Of a DNA stretch of 64,000 nucleotides, positions 1-8,503 are shown piece by piece. Within the stretch, counting starts at the first letter, position 1, and every line of letters starts with the position of its first letter. The notes under the pieces are model-generated. The model was not told the DNA's origin, did not search any database, and worked only from the letters and a program-made list of their open reading frames with translations. The translations under genes were made by a program, and so were the position numbers. The stretch is from an uncultured Paracoccaceae bacterium (GTDB lineage Bacteria > Pseudomonadota > Alphaproteobacteria > Rhodobacterales > Rhodobacteraceae), in the NCBI GenBank assembly GCA_947500135.1, contig CANMQX010000005.1, positions 412,523 to 476,522 of the forward strand, given 5' to 3'.

Positions 1-29
1 TTGACAACATTAATTTATTGTTTTACATT
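1..29 (+). promoter_or_regulatory. Near-consensus sigma70 promoter for the DUF2975/XRE pair
   Basis: A perfect TTGACA hexamer (1-6) is followed after exactly 17 bases by TACATT (24-29), a good fit to a -35/-10 pair. The surrounding bases are strikingly A+T rich compared with the rest of the window. The predicted start of transcription lies about 20 bases before the ATG at 56, leaving room for the ribosome site AAAAGGTGG. The hexamers are seen; promoter activity is inferred. The window begins here, so upstream elements are not visible. Confidence 0.65.
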
Positions 30-55
30 AAATTTTAGAAAGAAAAAGGTGGAAA

Positions 56-583
56 ATGTCTAAATTAGATGATGTTTCAAGATTAGCTGGCTTTTTGCGC
101 GGCGTGACGATCGCGGCGATGGTTGTCGTGCCGCTGGCGATTGTGGGTGGTATGTTGAGCCTTCCTTTGACCCCTGAAGTGCTGAGCGTGAATATCGACG
201 CGTCGCCAGATGCGACCCGCACGCAGTTGATGCTGGCGGCGGGGCTGAGCTTGCTGCGCCCGCTGATCCTGCTTTGGACCTTGAACGAAATGCGCAAGCT
301 GTTTGACGCATATGTTTCGCGTGACGTGTTGACGGATCATGCCGCCCGGCTGATCCAGCGGATCGGGCAGGGATTTGTGGCGATGGCCGTTGTCCCGTTT
401 TTGGTGCGCCCCGTGCAGTCAGTTCTGCTGACGATAGCCAATCCGCCCGGTGCACGCAGTCTGGCGATTGGTCTGGATAGCGAGATGATATTTTTCGCCC
501 TGTCCGGTGGTCTGATCATCGTTATTGGGTGGGCCATGCGCGAAGCATCCGCTGCTGCAGCCGAAAACCGGGCCATCGTATGA
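56..583 (+). CDS. DUF2975 family membrane protein
   Basis: This 175-residue protein has four hydrophobic stretches (about residues 15-38, 60-82, 105-130 and 145-160) and matches the layout of the DUF2975 family of small inner-membrane proteins. The ATG at 56 follows AAGGTGG at good spacing. Its stop overlaps the next ATG (ATGA at 580), so the two are translationally coupled. In many bacteria DUF2975 genes are paired with a small XRE regulator, as here, and the membrane protein is thought to modulate the regulator or be its target. The molecular function is unknown. Family assignment is by pattern and context. Confidence 0.75.
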   Translation: MSKLDDVSRLAGFLRGVTIAAMVVVPLAIVGGMLSLPLTPEVLSVNIDASPDATRTQLMLAAGLSLLRPLILLWTLNEMRKLFDAYVSRDVLTDHAARLIQRIGQGFVAMAVVPFLVRPVQSVLLTIANPPGARSLAIGLDSEMIFFALSGGLIIVIGWAMREASAAAAENRAIV

Positions 584-807
584 GCGATGTTTCTATTGTT
601 GTGCGTCTTGATGTGATGTTGGCCATGCGCAAGATGAAGTCCCGCGATCTTGCCCATGCTGTCGGGATCACCGAACAGAACATCAGCTTGCTGAAGTCAG
701 GCAAGGTCAAGGGGATCCGCTTTGAAACACTGGCCGGGATTTGCGCCGTGCTGGATTGCCAGCCCGGCGACTTGCTGGAAGCTGTGCACGATGCGGACCC
801 TGCCTGA
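580..807 (+). CDS. Small XRE/Cro-type HTH regulator (YozG-like)
   Basis: This 75-residue protein is almost entirely a helix-turn-helix of the Cro/C1 (YozG) type: the helices around MKSRDLAHAVGITEQNISLL and the FETLAGICAVLDCQPGDLL segment are typical. I start it at the ATG at 580, which overlaps the stop of the DUF2975 gene, rather than at the longer upstream frame that would run inside that gene. It likely binds DNA as a dimer and may control its own A+T-rich promoter at the left edge of the window; that control is inferred. It ends one base before the convergent MDR gene. Confidence 0.85.
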   Translation: MSDVSIVVRLDVMLAMRKMKSRDLAHAVGITEQNISLLKSGKVKGIRFETLAGICAVLDCQPGDLLEAVHDADPA

Positions 808-808
808 C

Positions 809-1834
809 CTATTTCCGAGGGTCGATGAATGCTTTCCCATCCGGTTTGGCCAGCACGTTGGGCAATTCTGTCATCGTGGCGGATAGCGGGACGATCCCGG
901 CAACGTCAGTCATCCATTTGCCGGTCACAAACCGCTTTTGAATTTCGCTGAAGGCTTCTGGTATCCGTGCGGGGTCAGCCTGTTTCATCCAGCGGGTCAG
1001 CCAGAATCCTTCGATCACCTTGTTCTGAAAGATCATCTGCCCAAGCTGGCTGAGCGCTGGTGCGTCTGTTGACAGCTTGCCATAGTTCACCCAACGCGCA
1101 TGGCTGGGCATCGCAAAGAACAGATCAGAGGTGAACTGATCCCCCACTGCGTCCAACAGGATACGCGGTTTGAGGGTTTTAAAGATCGCCTGCGCCTGTC
1201 CCAGCGGGTCGTCCTCACCGGTCACGATCACCTCTGCCGCCCCCAGATCACGCAATGCCTGCGCTTGTGCGCCCCGCCGTATCACGGCGATAGGTTTGAT
1301 CCCGTAATCGCGCCCCAGACCAATCAGCAATTTGCCAAGTTGTGACCCAGCGGCATTCAATACGAAACTGTCTGCCCCGCTTTCCTTGACCAGATCGAAC
1401 ATGGCGATGGCCGTCAGCGGATTGACTAAAAGTCCGGCAGCATCCGGTTCTGCCAGATCGGCCCGGCAGGGCACCAGCCCCGTCGCATCTGTCATCGCAT
1501 ATTCCGCCCATGTGCCAGAGGCTGTGGCGAAAAAGCTGACACGCTGCCCGACCAGCGGCGTGTCACCGGCCACAACCTCGCCCACTGCCTCAAAACCAGC
1601 GGGCGCGCCATTGACCCGGGGTTGGCCGTATTCGCCCTTGATGAAGTGGATATCGGATGGGTTGACCGCGGCCAGATGCACCTTGATCACCACCTGCCCT
1701 GCGCCGGGTGATGGCACCGGCACATCCTGCAAATCCACGAAAGGGGTCATATCCGTGATGTTTGGCCCGGTCTGCGTGCCAGCATAACCATCATGTAACT
1801 GGATCAGGGCTTTCATCGTGTCGGGCAAGGTCAT
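809..1834 (-). CDS. Zinc-type MDR alcohol dehydrogenase / quinone or enoyl reductase family protein
   Basis: A 341-residue medium-chain dehydrogenase/reductase. The N-terminal GroES-like fold carries AAVNPSDIHFIKGEYG, and the Rossmann domain carries NAAGSQLGKLLIGLGRDYG, the nucleotide-binding region of the 2-enoyl-thioester/quinone reductase branch. No structural or catalytic zinc cysteine cluster is visible, so it is probably a zinc-free NADPH-dependent reductase. The substrate cannot be told from sequence. The gene lies ten bases downstream of xthA on the same strand and may be co-transcribed with it. Confidence 0.8.
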   Translation of the reverse strand: MTLPDTMKALIQLHDGYAGTQTGPNITDMTPFVDLQDVPVPSPGAGQVVIKVHLAAVNPSDIHFIKGEYGQPRVNGAPAGFEAVGEVVAGDTPLVGQRVSFFATASGTWAEYAMTDATGLVPCRADLAEPDAAGLLVNPLTAIAMFDLVKESGADSFVLNAAGSQLGKLLIGLGRDYGIKPIAVIRRGAQAQALRDLGAAEVIVTGEDDPLGQAQAIFKTLKPRILLDAVGDQFTSDLFFAMPSHARWVNYGKLSTDAPALSQLGQMIFQNKVIEGFWLTRWMKQADPARIPEAFSEIQKRFVTGKWMTDVAGIVPLSATMTELPNVLAKPDGKAFIDPRK

Positions 1835-1843
1835 GGCGGTTTC

Positions 1844-2632
1844 CTAGATGTCAAAGGTCGCAAAAACGGGGGCGTGGTCGCTTGGCTTTTCCCAGCCCCG
1901 TGCGTCACGCAACACGCGGGACGAATGGGCGGCATTCTTGATATCCGGCGTGGCCCAGATGTGATCAAGGCGGCGCCCCTTGTCAGCCGCATCCCAATCC
2001 CGCGCGCGGTACGACCACCAGCTATAAAGCTGTCCGTCGGGGATATCCTTGCGGGTGACATCAGACCAGTTGCCCGCATCCATCACCTGCCCGAAATGGT
2101 CGACCTCAATCGGGGTGTGGCTGACGACTTTCAGCAGTTGCTTGTGGCTCCAGACATCATCCTCGCGCGGGGCGATGTTCAGGTCACCCACCAGGATCGA
2201 TTTTTCTGGCTTCGCTGCGTGATACGCATCGCGCATATCTGTCAGGTAATCGAGCTTGTTGCCAAATTTCTCGTTCACCTCCCGATCCGCAACATCGCCG
2301 CCTGCGGGGACGTAATGGTTATGGATCGTCACGCCATTTTCCAGCTTTCCAGCGATATGGCGGGCATGACCCAATGCGGCATAATCCTCTGCCCCTGCCT
2401 CCTCCATCGGGATTTTGGAAAAGATCGCGACACCGTTATATCCCTTCTGCCCACGCGCAACCATGTGGGTGTAGCCCAGCCCCTGAAACTGTTCGAGCGG
2501 GATTTTGTCCACCGGGCTTTTGCATTCCTGCAGGCAGAGCACATCCGGCGCCTCTTCGCGCATCAGCCGCGCCACGATATCCTCGCGCAGACGGACCGAG
2601 TTGATGTTCCAGGTGGCAAGGGTAAAGGGCAT
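1844..2632 (-). CDS. xthA: Exodeoxyribonuclease III
   Basis: Encodes 262 residues of the exonuclease III / AP endonuclease family, which cleaves abasic sites and removes nucleotides from 3' ends in base-excision repair. Visible motifs are LATWNINSVRLR at the N-terminus, LCLQECK (metal-binding Glu), LVGDLNIAP (catalytic Asp/Asn), the YSWWSYR region and the C-terminal PSDHAPV (catalytic His). I place the start at 2632 because MPFTLATWNINS is the family N-terminus; the open frame continues upstream to 2857 but that part overlaps the next gene and is not family-like. Length is normal. Confidence 0.95.
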   Translation of the reverse strand: MPFTLATWNINSVRLREDIVARLMREEAPDVLCLQECKSPVDKIPLEQFQGLGYTHMVARGQKGYNGVAIFSKIPMEEAGAEDYAALGHARHIAGKLENGVTIHNHYVPAGGDVADREVNEKFGNKLDYLTDMRDAYHAAKPEKSILVGDLNIAPREDDVWSHKQLLKVVSHTPIEVDHFGQVMDAGNWSDVTRKDIPDGQLYSWWSYRARDWDAADKGRRLDHIWATPDIKNAAHSSRVLRDARGWEKPSDHAPVFATFDI

Positions 2633-2702
2633 GGGTCCAGCTTTCTGTTGAGGGATGCGGGCAACGGTTCGCCGTCGTTTCTGCCTCGGGCGGCACGATT
2701 GA

Positions 2703-3911
2703 TCAACCGTTGCTGTTCTGTCCGACCAATATCCGCGAGTAATGCAGCATGCCCCAAGGGCAGAGTGCGTTTTCGACCTTCGCCCAAAGGCGCAATGCCT
2801 CGCGTTTATCCAAGGTCGTTTGATCGATGATATTGCCAACCGTACGGCGCCCATCAACTTGTGCCACCATGGCCGCAGCCTTGGCCGGGATTGTCAGGTT
2901 GATCCGTTCTGATCCGATACGCAGGGGTGGCAGTTTTTGCGCCTTGATCGCCTGCGCTAGCGCCTTGGCGGGGATCCCGTTGATATGCGGCACACGATCT
3001 TGCGGGTCGGGCCATGCCGGTGCGGCGTCATCCACCCGGCGCGCATATCCGACATGGGTTTTGATGGTGCCGCGCAGTTCCTCTGCTGATGTCATTTGCG
3101 CGATTGGGTCCCTATCATCGGGTGGTTGCGTGAATTGCCCCAAATCATAAAGCCCGGGTTGCGCAAATGACGAAAGCGCCCAACCGGTATTGGCCAACGC
3201 CGATGTCCATTCGGCTACGGTGAATGCCCGGTCCTGACTATGGATCAGAAGGTCGTAAAACCCTGCATCCGACTGCATATGATCGCCCAGATGTGGGTTG
3301 CGCTTCAGCGGGTGGGTGTCGGGTAGTTTAGCAAAGACCTGTTTGGCATGTTTCAGTCGCGACTTTGGTGGCAGATGGTCGTAAAGCCGGTTGAATGCGG
3401 CCTGCAAAGGATAGACACCGGTCCGCCCATAAGGCGCATAGACCATGAACCCCAAACCGCCATTGGGGGCCATTGCCGCGCGAAGCGCCTTCAACCCCGC
3501 CTCCGGGTCGGGCAGGTGATGCAGCACCCCACAGCAGTCGATATAGTCAAAAGCGCCTAAGGTGGGGGCATCCAGCAACGACCCGGTCACAAAGCGGATA
3601 TTGTCCAGCTGGCGTGCCGCCACCCGCGCCTCTGCGATTTTGCGCGATGCGGTGGACAGATCAAGATAGGTGATTTGATAAGGCCTGTCTGCGTCCTTTA
3701 GCCGTTGCGCCAATTGCACCAGCCCGTCGCCCGTCCCGCCGCCCGCAACAAGCACCCGCAATTCCTGCGACCAGTCCCTTTGACCCGCCCAAAGGCAATG
3801 ATCCATCTCAACCGGGAATGAAGGAGATCCGGTGATCAGCCGCTTTGCCTCATCCGCCGGATCGCGGGCGGGGTATGGGTAGGCTTCATACTGATCGCGG
3901 ATGTCGGACAT
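2703..3911 (-). CDS. Class I SAM-dependent methyltransferase
   Basis: A 402-residue protein. Residues about 50-190 form a class I methyltransferase fold: LRVLVAGGGTGDGLVQLA is motif I, YLDLS is the acidic end of strand beta2, FDYIDCCGVLHHLPDPEAGL is the motif IV region. The N-terminal YEAYPYPARD signature is typical of a group of alphaproteobacterial methyltransferases with an added C-terminal domain (about residues 230-400 here) of unknown role. The acceptor is unknown. It lies three bases after the asparaginase stop on the same strand, so the two are probably co-transcribed. Confidence 0.85.
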   Translation of the reverse strand: MSDIRDQYEAYPYPARDPADEAKRLITGSPSFPVEMDHCLWAGQRDWSQELRVLVAGGGTGDGLVQLAQRLKDADRPYQITYLDLSTASRKIAEARVAARQLDNIRFVTGSLLDAPTLGAFDYIDCCGVLHHLPDPEAGLKALRAAMAPNGGLGFMVYAPYGRTGVYPLQAAFNRLYDHLPPKSRLKHAKQVFAKLPDTHPLKRNPHLGDHMQSDAGFYDLLIHSQDRAFTVAEWTSALANTGWALSSFAQPGLYDLGQFTQPPDDRDPIAQMTSAEELRGTIKTHVGYARRVDDAAPAWPDPQDRVPHINGIPAKALAQAIKAQKLPPLRIGSERINLTIPAKAAAMVAQVDGRRTVGNIIDQTTLDKREALRLWAKVENALCPWGMLHYSRILVGQNSNG

Positions 3912-3914
3912 CGG

Positions 3915-4904
3915 TTATAGCAAGGCCTTGGCCGGTTGGATATGCCCGGTCACTGTTTTGCGCCAGTTTTGCACGGGCGGTGCCATACGCGCCTTGGCCG
4001 CAGGATGTTCTGGGTTCAGGACGCCCAGCTTGACCAATATCGCAGCGATGGCAGCCTCACTTGCCCTTGTGGCCCCGTCGGCGATCTTCAGGGCAACGCC
4101 CAGCCGTTTTTCGGGGATGATGGCGATGAACACGCCCTCCGCCCCGGTTTTGACGGCAACCTTGTGGTCCATCGCGCGCATCAGGTCAGTGCAGGCGCGG
4201 GTTTCACCAGCCACCAGTTCTGGATAGGTCGCCATGGCCGTTGTTAACCGGGCTGCAGCCTGACTGCGCGTATCCGCCCGGTCATCCGCGCTGGCAAAGA
4301 ACGCCATCGCCCGCGCCAACCCATGCACCGTGCAAGCGTGGTTGGGGGCAGAGCAGCCATCGATCCCGAACATCGGGCTGGTTTCCTGCGTAACCTCCTC
4401 AAACGCGGCTTTGCAGGCCTGTTGCACCGGATGGTCGATCAGTTCGTAATCTGGCCCGGCGCGCAGATGTTTGGTCAGCGTCAGAAATCCTGCATGTTTG
4501 CCCGAGCAGTTATTGTGGATCTGGCAGGGTTTTTCATGGGCCCGGATCAAACCATATCGCGCATCCTTGTCAGCGGGCATCTGTGGACCACAGCGAAAGG
4601 CGTCATCCGTCAGGTCAAGGTCATTCAGCCAAGCCTGCACCCGGTCCGTATGGATTGCCGCCCCGTTATGCGACGCGCAAGCCAATGCGAGCTGTTCATC
4701 GGTCAGATGCGCGCCCGCCCCGCTTTCCAGCAAGGGCAGTGCCTGCACCATTTTGCAGGACGAGCGGGGATAGATCGTTGCAGTCGGATCACCCCATGCA
4801 TCAACGATCTGGCCCAAGTCATCACAGACGACGGCATGTCCCTGATGGACCGACTCCAACAGATCACCACGCAAAACTTCAACCAGATCAACGGGATTTG
4901 CCAT
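3915..4904 (-). CDS. L-asparaginase, AnsA / asparaginase II (zinc-containing rhizobial) type
   Basis: Encodes 329 residues of the asparaginase II family (the Rhizobium etli type, unrelated to E. coli AnsA/AnsB), which hydrolyses asparagine to aspartate and ammonia. Motifs expected from that family are present: YPRSSCKMVQALPL (Ser-Lys pair), ASHNGAAIH (second serine), RCGPQMP and NNCSGKHAGFL (zinc-ligand cysteines), and VKTGAEGVF (second lysine). I use the ATG at 4904, giving MANPVDLVEVLRG, because the upstream extension to 5078 is basic and low in family character. Its promoter region is shared with the divergent IalB-like gene. Confidence 0.9.
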   Translation of the reverse strand: MANPVDLVEVLRGDLLESVHQGHAVVCDDLGQIVDAWGDPTATIYPRSSCKMVQALPLLESGAGAHLTDEQLALACASHNGAAIHTDRVQAWLNDLDLTDDAFRCGPQMPADKDARYGLIRAHEKPCQIHNNCSGKHAGFLTLTKHLRAGPDYELIDHPVQQACKAAFEEVTQETSPMFGIDGCSAPNHACTVHGLARAMAFFASADDRADTRSQAAARLTTAMATYPELVAGETRACTDLMRAMDHKVAVKTGAEGVFIAIIPEKRLGVALKIADGATRASEAAIAAILVKLGVLNPEHPAAKARMAPPVQNWRKTVTGHIQPAKALL

Positions 4905-5099
4905 TTTTTCGCCTTTTTGGGTTGTATATGTCGTCTGCGTAGCTGTCGTCGCGTTTGGGGCTTTCCCCCGCTGGCGGTTTTTTGCTACGCTTATGGCTAT
5001 CGAGTTGAAACAGTTCCTGCCAGTCGAAAAGGTGTACGTCAGATGCGCCGTGACGCAAACAGGGACATCCAGAGGCAAGGACAGCTTGGAGGCTGTGAC

Positions 5100-5630
5100 A
5101 TGATTTCAAATATTTTTCGCGCAATTGGCGTGACAGGTTTACTGGTCTGGGCAAGCACGGGTGCGGCGCAAGAGGTGAGTGACAGCCGGGTCGCCGCAAA
5201 CACCGACTGGAGCGTTTTTGTCGAAAGCGACCCCAATGAATGCTGGGCCGTATCCGCGCCGAAGGAAACGGTGAACAGCCGCGACGGGGCGGCTGTGACC
5301 GTCCGCCGTGGTGATATCCGCCTGATCGTCTTTTACCGTCCCGCCGAAAATGTCACCGGTCAGGTGATGTTTGCTGGCGGTTATCCTTTCGCCAGTGGTT
5401 CCACTGTTGAGCTGACGGTGGGCGATACGAAGTTCCAGATGTTCACCGAAGGTGAAACAGCCTGGCCTGCCACTCCTGAAGATGACGCAAAATTCGTGGC
5501 CGCGATGAAGCGTGGTGCAAGCGCAGTGGCTGTTGGCCGCTCTGGCCGTGGCACCCGTACTGAGGATACGTTCAGCCTGTTGGGCTTTACCGCTGCTGTT
5601 GAAGAGGCCGCAAAGCGCTGCGCGGGCTAA
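5100..5630 (+). CDS. IalB-family (invasion-associated locus B) exported protein
   Basis: A 176-residue protein with a cleavable signal peptide (hydrophobic residues 7-22, likely cut after the TGAAQ region). The mature part fits the IalB family: WSVFVESDPNECWAVSAP near the start, two strands around VRRGDIRLIVFYRP, and FSLLGFTAAVEEAAKRC at the end. The two cysteines (in NECWA and KRCAG) would form the family disulfide. IalB homologues are periplasmic proteins of unclear function, common in Rhizobiales and Rhodobacterales. The ATG at 5100 is chosen because TTGGAGG lies 8-14 bases upstream. The longer open frame, back to 4323, is antisense to asparaginase. Confidence 0.8.
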   Translation: MISNIFRAIGVTGLLVWASTGAAQEVSDSRVAANTDWSVFVESDPNECWAVSAPKETVNSRDGAAVTVRRGDIRLIVFYRPAENVTGQVMFAGGYPFASGSTVELTVGDTKFQMFTEGETAWPATPEDDAKFVAAMKRGASAVAVGRSGRGTRTEDTFSLLGFTAAVEEAAKRCAG

Positions 5631-5653
5631 CCCAACTTATTCTTATACAAATA

Positions 5654-5685
5654 GGGCCGGTTTTCTTGTGAAAACCGGCCCTTTC
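5654..5685 (+). terminator. Rho-independent terminator after the IalB-like gene
   Basis: A perfect 11-bp stem, GGGCCGGTTTT (5654-5664) and AAAACCGGCCC (5671-5681), closes a 6-base loop CTTGTG and is followed by TTTC. It lies 24 bases after the stop of the IalB-like gene and before rlmN, so it should separate the two transcripts. The stem is symmetrical enough to work on both strands. Confidence 0.85.
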
Positions 5686-5726
5686 TCTTATATGCCCAGC
5701 TTGACCCCGCATAAAAGAGTATCCCG

Positions 5727-6902
5727 ATGGACGCCAAGGCCCCGATTACACAGGACGTGATGACCATTCCGCGCAAGCTGCCGGATGGTCCACAGAACCT
5801 TATTGGCTTGTCGCGCGACCAATTGCGTGACGCTTTGATTGCGGCAGGCACGTCTGAAAAGCAGGCCAAGATGCGGGCGAGCCAGATCTGGCAATGGATC
5901 TATCATTGGGGCGTGCGTGACTTTGCCCAGATGACCAATCTGGCCAAGGATTATCGCGCCATGTTGGCCGAAACATTTGTCATTGCCGTGCCCGAGGTCG
6001 TCACCCGCCAGATATCCGAAGATGGCACCCGCAAATATCTGTGCCGCATTGCAGGCGGACACGAGGTCGAGGTGGTGTATATCCCCGAAACTGATCGCGG
6101 CACCTTGTGCATTTCCAGTCAGGTTGGTTGCACGCTAACCTGTTCATTCTGCCATACCGGCACCCAGAAACTGGTCCGCAATCTGACTGCGGCCGAGATT
6201 ATCGGGCAGGTCATGCTGGCCCGTGACGATCTGGACGAATGGCCAGAGCCGGGCGCACCCACCAAGCAAAACCGCCTTTTGTCGAACATCGTGCTGATGG
6301 GCATGGGTGAGCCGCTTTATAATTTTGAAAGCGTGCGCGACGCGATGAAAATCGCGATGGACCCGCATGGCATTCAGCTGTCTCGCCGTCGCATCACGCT
6401 GTCCACATCCGGTGTGGTCCCCGAAATTGCGCGCACGGCAGAGGAAATCGGTTGTCAGCTGGCGGTTTCATTCCACGCCACCACTGATGAGGTTCGCGAT
6501 CGGCTGGTGCCGATCAACAAGCGCTGGAATATTGAAACGCTTCTGGATGCGCTGCGTGTCTATCCCAAAGTGTCCAATTCCGAACGAATCACATTTGAAT
6601 ACGTGATGCTGGACGGGATCAACGACAGCGATAATGACGCCCGCCGCCTGATCAAGCTGATCGATGGTATCCCCGCAAAGATCAACCTGATCCCGTTCAA
6701 CGAATGGCCCGGCGCCCCCTATAAACGATCATCCAATAACCGTATCCGCGCCTTTGCTGACATCATTTATAACGCAGGATATGCGTCACCCGTTCGCAAG
6801 CCCCGTGGCGAAGACATCATGGCCGCATGTGGTCAGTTGAAGTCCGCAACTGAACGCGCCAGAAAAAGCCGCGCAGAAATCGCGGCAGATGCTGGACTTT
6901 AA
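5727..6902 (+). CDS. rlmN: 23S rRNA (adenine-2503-C2)-methyltransferase / tRNA m2A37 methyltransferase
   Basis: A 391-residue radical-SAM enzyme that methylates C2 of A2503 in 23S rRNA and A37 of some tRNAs. The 4Fe-4S motif is C135, C139, C142 in [13 protein letters not shown]. The second catalytic cysteine near the C-terminus is C368 in [19 protein letters not shown] and STSGVVPEI are typical SAM-site elements. The N-terminal accessory domain (residues 25-85) with [10 protein letters not shown] is intact. Length is normal. The start at 5727 gives an N-terminus of the usual length. Confidence 0.97.
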   Translation: MDAKAPITQDVMTIPRKLPDGPQNLIGLSRDQLRDALIAAGTSEKQAKMRASQIWQWIYHWGVRDFAQMTNLAKDYRAMLAETFVIAVPEVVTRQISEDGTRKYLCRIAGGHEVEVVYIPETDRGTLCISSQVGCTLTCSFCHTGTQKLVRNLTAAEIIGQVMLARDDLDEWPEPGAPTKQNRLLSNIVLMGMGEPLYNFESVRDAMKIAMDPHGIQLSRRRITLSTSGVVPEIARTAEEIGCQLAVSFHATTDEVRDRLVPINKRWNIETLLDALRVYPKVSNSERITFEYVMLDGINDSDNDARRLIKLIDGIPAKINLIPFNEWPGAPYKRSSNNRIRAFADIIYNAGYASPVRKPRGEDIMAACGQLKSATERARKSRAEIAADAGL

Positions 6903-6936
6903 CAATTTCTTCACCTTAAGCCTCTGATATGGCGTC

Positions 6937-7341
6937 ATGAAACAAATAGTGCTGGGTCTGACCCCCGAATTAGCTGACGCTTTGCAACATCTTGGTGGGC
7001 GTGATGAAATGACGATTGGCGATCTTGTGCGCGAGGCGCTGCACAATGACCTGCGCCGTCGAAAACATGCGCGCGGTTTGCGATTGGACAAAACGCTGGC
7101 ACCGTTGCGCCAACATTTGGACGAAGATGTGCGCGACGCTGTGAACTGGCAGGATTTGCAGCGACGGGTCCGACGCAAAGGGTATCAGTTTGTGCGCCGT
7201 GGCGGTGGGCTGAGTTTGCATGACCTGAACGGCACGCATATTTGCAGCGCCGCTGATCTGGGCCATCGGCACGCCCGATTGATGCGCCAATTCGGGGAGC
7301 CGATCGCAAATACAGGGCCAAAACTGCGCATGGTTGGGTAA
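6937..7341 (+). CDS. Conserved small protein with a ribbon-helix-helix-like N-terminus
   Basis: Encodes 134 residues. The first 45 (MKQIVLGLTPELADALQHLGG through LVREALHNDLRRR) look like a ribbon-helix-helix DNA-binding fold: a short strand, then two helices. The middle is basic and helical. The C-terminal part, GYQFVRRGGGLSLHDLNGTHIC, resembles stretches seen in hypothetical proteins of Rhodobacterales, but I cannot name a family. It lies 34 bases downstream of rlmN on the same strand with no terminator between, so it may be read through. Function unknown; a regulator or nucleic-acid binder is the simplest guess. Confidence 0.6.
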   Translation: MKQIVLGLTPELADALQHLGGRDEMTIGDLVREALHNDLRRRKHARGLRLDKTLAPLRQHLDEDVRDAVNWQDLQRRVRRKGYQFVRRGGGLSLHDLNGTHICSAADLGHRHARLMRQFGEPIANTGPKLRMVG

Positions 7342-7375
7342 CGTTGCCTTACCCGGCCGCGCCACTTAGCCTTGG

Positions 7376-8494
7376 TTAAGCCAGCAGCGCCCGCGCCTCT
7401 TCGGGTGACAGTGCCGCTGGTCGGTCACATGTCGTGGATAACTCGATAAACCGCTTCTCCTCGCCCGATTTCAGGATGCTTGTCATCACATCAACCGCAT
7501 GGACCGCCAGATCGATGCTGCAACGATGCGGTCGCCCCTCGGCAATTGCAGCCGCCATATCAGCCAGACCCGCACAACGATAATTGGCTTGTTCGCCTTC
7601 ATTGACGATCCCAAACGGGTGATCCCATGCAGGCAGTGAAGTGATCTGTTGATCCTGACCGCCAATTTCGACCTCACCACCAAAAAAATTCGGGTCCGGC
7701 ACGAATAGCGATGCGTCTTCGCCGTAAAGTTCCATATTCGCATGCCGATTGGCCCAGACGTCCCAACTGGCCCCCAGCGTCACGGTGGCCCCGTTTGCAA
7801 ATTCCAGCAATGCGTGGATGTTGGTCGGGGTATCAACCGGTACTTTTTCACCCTCCCGGTCACCATTTCCGATGACCCGTTCGGGGAAGGTCGTGCTTGC
7901 CAAAGCCGCGACGGATTTCACCGGTCCGATCAACTGCAACAGGTTCGTCACATAATATGGACCAATATCCAGAATTGGGCCTGCGCCTGGCTGGTAGAAG
8001 AAATCCGGGTTGGGGTGCCAGCTTTCCATTCCATGCCCCATGACATGGCATGTGCCGCCAATGATCTTGCCCACATCACCCGCATCAATGGCCGCACGGG
8101 CCTGCTGGTGCGCCCCACCCAGGAAGGTGTCAGGCGCCGACCCAATGGACAGGTTTTTCGATGCGGCCAGTTCGCGCAGGGTTTCAGCCTCGGCCAATGT
8201 CAGGACCAGTGGTTTTTCGGAATAGGCGTGTTTACCGGCCTCCAGAATGCGTTTGGTAACGGCGAAATGCACCGCCGGGACCGTCAGGTTAACAACCACG
8301 TCAATGTCATCCGCCTTTAGCAGATCATTCACGGTGTCCGCCCGCAAACCAAATTCTGCCGCCCGCGCCCGTGCCGCATCCATGTTGATATCCGCCACGG
8401 CCTTGACCGACAGTGATTTGAACATCGGGGCCAGCCTGCAATAGGCGGTCGAGATATTGCCGCATCCGATGATGCCAACGCCAAGTTGTGTCAT
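7376..8494 (-). CDS. Gfo/Idh/MocA family sugar oxidoreductase
   Basis: A 372-residue NAD(P)-dependent dehydrogenase. The Rossmann motif GVGIIGCGNISTAYCRLAP (residues 5-23) and the EKPLVLTLAEAETL segment carrying the family's EKP signature are clear. The GPILDIGPYYVTNLLQLIGP stretch contains the substrate-site residues of the C-terminal domain. It is the last gene of the sugar uptake operon, ten bases after the TIM-barrel gene. Enzymes of this family oxidise a sugar or cyclitol hydroxyl, often at C3 of a glycoside. The actual substrate is probably what the neighbouring CUT1 transporter brings in, but is not known. Confidence 0.88.
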   Translation of the reverse strand: MTQLGVGIIGCGNISTAYCRLAPMFKSLSVKAVADINMDAARARAAEFGLRADTVNDLLKADDIDVVVNLTVPAVHFAVTKRILEAGKHAYSEKPLVLTLAEAETLRELAASKNLSIGSAPDTFLGGAHQQARAAIDAGDVGKIIGGTCHVMGHGMESWHPNPDFFYQPGAGPILDIGPYYVTNLLQLIGPVKSVAALASTTFPERVIGNGDREGEKVPVDTPTNIHALLEFANGATVTLGASWDVWANRHANMELYGEDASLFVPDPNFFGGEVEIGGQDQQITSLPAWDHPFGIVNEGEQANYRCAGLADMAAAIAEGRPHRCSIDLAVHAVDVMTSILKSGEEKRFIELSTTCDRPAALSPEEARALLA

Positions 8495-8503
8495 GTGTTT
8501 TCC

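Noticed and set aside
1874..2830. 318-residue plus-strand open frame
   Set aside because: Antisense to xthA, whose motifs are all intact; no recognisable family in the shadow.
4323..5099. Long upstream extension of the IalB-like frame
   Set aside because: Antisense to asparaginase; the signal peptide and ribosome site place the real start at 5100.
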